NCBI GenBank assembly: GCA_020345785.1
Contig: CP070771.1
Location: forward strand, 238,142 to 254,496
Reading direction: 5' to 3'
DNA: 16,355 bases
Origin: Desulfobacterales bacterium
Lineage (GTDB): Bacteria; Desulfobacterota; Desulfobacteria; Desulfobacterales; JAFDCJ01
Below the pieces are notes generated by a model that saw only the letters and a program-made list of their open reading frames with translations, searched no databases and was not told the origin of the DNA. Positions within the stretch are counted from its first letter, which is position 1. The number at the start of each line of letters is the position of its first letter. Shown piece by piece: positions 15,064 to 16,355 of this stretch. The translations under genes and the position numbers were made by a program.

Positions 15064-15097
15064 CCGGATGGAAACTAACTTGTATGGTGATTCCGAA

Positions 15098-16195
15098 ATG
15101 ACTGAGCCTGCTTTAAAACTGGATCAAGTTGAAAAAACATTCGACCACGTTCGGGCAGTCGACAAAGTCAGCCTCGACGTCGGTCAGGGCGAATTTTTCT
15201 CACTTCTGGGACCCAGCGGTTCCGGCAAGACGACGCTGCTGCGAATTATTGCCGGACTGGAAACACCGGGCAACGGCACGGTGCACATCGGCGGCCGCGA
15301 CGTCACCCGGCTTCCCCCCTATGCACGCGGTATCGGCATGGTATTTCAGGATTTTCTGCTCTTTCCCCATAAAATCGTCACCGAAAACATCACCTTCCCG
15401 CTCAAGATGCAGAAATTGCCGGCCAGCCGACAAAAAGAACAACTCGACTGGGTGCTTGCGCTGGTTCGGATGGAAGGATACGAGAGTCGATTTCCCCATC
15501 AGTTGTCGGGCGGACAAAAACAACGCGTCGCCCTGGCCCGGGGATTGGTCGCCAGACCTGATATTCTGCTGTTGGATGAACCGTTGGCTAACCTGGACCT
15601 TGAGTTGCGCAAAGAGATGGAAGTGGAGATGCGGCGATTCCAGGCCGAACTGGATATACCGTTTATCTATGTCACCCACAATCAGGAGGAAGCCTTGACG
15701 CTGAGCTCCCGCATGGCCGTGATGCATAATGGCAAATTTGAGCAGGTCGGCGCCAAACTTGACCTTTACAACAACCCGCAAACCCGTTTTGTCGCATCGT
15801 TTCTGGGATCACCCAACCATATCCAGGGGCGGGTAAAGCGCGTGGAGAGCCATATCGCCGTCCTGGATTGGAAGGGGCTTGATTTGCGAGTTCCGGCGCC
15901 TTCCAACGTCAAGAGCGGCGATAAAGTCGATTATTTCCTGAAACATGAAAAAATCCTGATTCAACCACCGCAGGCGGTCGATTCGGTCCAGGGCGAAAAC
16001 CGAATAACAGGCACCTTGAGAGATATCATCTTCAAAGGGCAGCACTCAGATTATTTTGTCATATTAAAAAACGGTGAAGAGCTGGTCGGCAGCGCCGCCG
16101 TCGAGACGGAATCACTTGCCATCCGGCGGGCCGTTGAGGTATCCTGGCTTCCGCAAGCCGGTGATGCCTTCTTGGCGGAGGAAAACAAAAAATGA
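15098..16195 (+). CDS. ABC transporter ATP-binding protein, PotA-like
   Basis: A 365-aa cytoplasmic ATPase that powers the importer. I prefer ATG 15098, with GGTGA about 8 nt upstream; the frame is open back to GTG 14978, but the added residues cross the spacer repeat and match no family sequence. ATG 15068 is a second alternative. All nucleotide-binding motifs are intact: Walker A GPSGSGKTT (38-46), Q-loop Q84, signature LSGGQ (136-140), Walker B ILLLDEP (D160, E161) and H-loop H194. From about residue 235 a TOBE-type regulatory domain begins (SPNHIQGRV), with a second beta stretch near GTLRDIIFKGQHSDYFVIL, as in PotA/MalK/UgpC proteins. It pairs with the upstream PotD-type protein and the overlapping permease. 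Confidence 0.92.
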   Translation: MTEPALKLDQVEKTFDHVRAVDKVSLDVGQGEFFSLLGPSGSGKTTLLRIIAGLETPGNGTVHIGGRDVTRLPPYARGIGMVFQDFLLFPHKIVTENITFPLKMQKLPASRQKEQLDWVLALVRMEGYESRFPHQLSGGQKQRVALARGLVARPDILLLDEPLANLDLELRKEMEVEMRRFQAELDIPFIYVTHNQEEALTLSSRMAVMHNGKFEQVGAKLDLYNNPQTRFVASFLGSPNHIQGRVKRVESHIAVLDWKGLDLRVPAPSNVKSGDKVDYFLKHEKILIQPPQAVDSVQGENRITGTLRDIIFKGQHSDYFVILKNGEELVGSAAVETESLAIRRAVEVSWLPQAGDAFLAEENKK

Positions 16196-16355
16196 AGCTC
16201 CTCTGGAAATGGCGGCAGAATAAAAATTTCCGCTTTGCAATGCTGACGCTCCCGGGCGCGCTTTTTTTGCTCATTTTCTTAATTCTACCCCTGATCTCCA
16301 TCGTGATCTTCAGTTTCTGGCGAACCGAAAGCTACGAACTGATTGCCGATTGGAA
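16192..16355 (+). CDS. ABC transporter permease, PotB-like (5' part only)
   Basis: The gene starts at ATG 16192, which overlaps the ATPase stop as ATGA (4 bp), with GGAGG at 16177-16181, so translation is coupled. Only 54 codons are in the window. They encode a basic N-terminus (MKLLWKWRQNKNFRF), then a proline-glycine break and a long hydrophobic segment, LPGALFLLIFLILPLISIV, ending in IFSFWRTESYELI, which is the usual first helix and first periplasmic start of PotB-type permeases. The rest of the gene, and probably a PotC-like second permease, lie beyond the window. The family call rests on a short stretch and on operon position. Confidence 0.82.
   Translation, partial: MKLLWKWRQNKNFRFAMLTLPGALFLLIFLILPLISIVIFSFWRTESYELIADW

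Noticed and set aside
15129..15698. 189-codon frame within the ATPase gene
   Set aside because: It is a same-strand shifted frame of a well-supported ABC ATPase with all motifs in the other frame.

Overview
The window is about 16.4 kb of fairly gene-dense bacterial chromosome. It has moderately high GC genes, AT-richer spacers, and several short palindromic or inverted repeats in the spacers. Three things suggest a Gram-negative, environmental proteobacterium-like organism, most plausibly a Desulfobacterota (sulfate-reducer-type) lineage. These are a lipoprotein and Sec/Tat exports, a textbook sigma-54 promoter, and a mix of signalling, surface and transport genes together with REP-like spacer repeats. 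The lineage is inference; there is no rRNA or other marker gene here.

Layout. (1) 1-444 is a spacer with a GC palindrome and a ~163-bp inverted-repeat element. (2) 445-4280, all + strand, holds a eukaryote-like Ser/Thr kinase fused to a C-terminal DUF1566/Lcl-type domain, then a small lipoprotein, then a secreted PPC plus PsbP-like protein with its own sigma-54 promoter. (3) 4530-5390, minus strand, is a membrane-anchored GGDEF diguanylate cyclase flanked by near-identical direct repeats. (4) 5687-7724, + strand, holds a zinc-dependent histone-deacetylase-family amidohydrolase and a GNAT acetyltransferase, separated by a repeat-rich spacer. (5) 7921-9927, minus strand, is a secreted subtilisin-like protease, divergent from a secreted protein (10555-12495) built of seven beta-sandwich repeats. 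(6) 12809-13606 is a HAD-IIB phosphatase. (7) 13745 to the window end is a PotD/PotA/PotB-type ABC importer: a Tat-exported binding protein, an ATPase, and the first 54 codons of a permease that overlaps the ATPase by 4 bp.

How the genes may work together. The transporter genes clearly form one operon. The kinase and lipoprotein are likely co-transcribed (56-bp gap). The deacetylase/acetyltransferase pair could act on the same class of acetylated amines or proteins, and a polyamine-type importer lies a few kb away; this is a hypothesis only. The protease and the seven-repeat protein share a 627-bp divergent spacer and are both exported. I saw no CRISPR array, tRNA, rRNA, integrase, transposase or recognisable defence system. 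The least ordinary items are the kinase fusion with its exported neighbours, the sigma-54-driven PPC/PsbP-like protein, the seven-repeat secreted protein, the possible frameshift or leader ORF ahead of the GNAT gene, and the spacer repeats.
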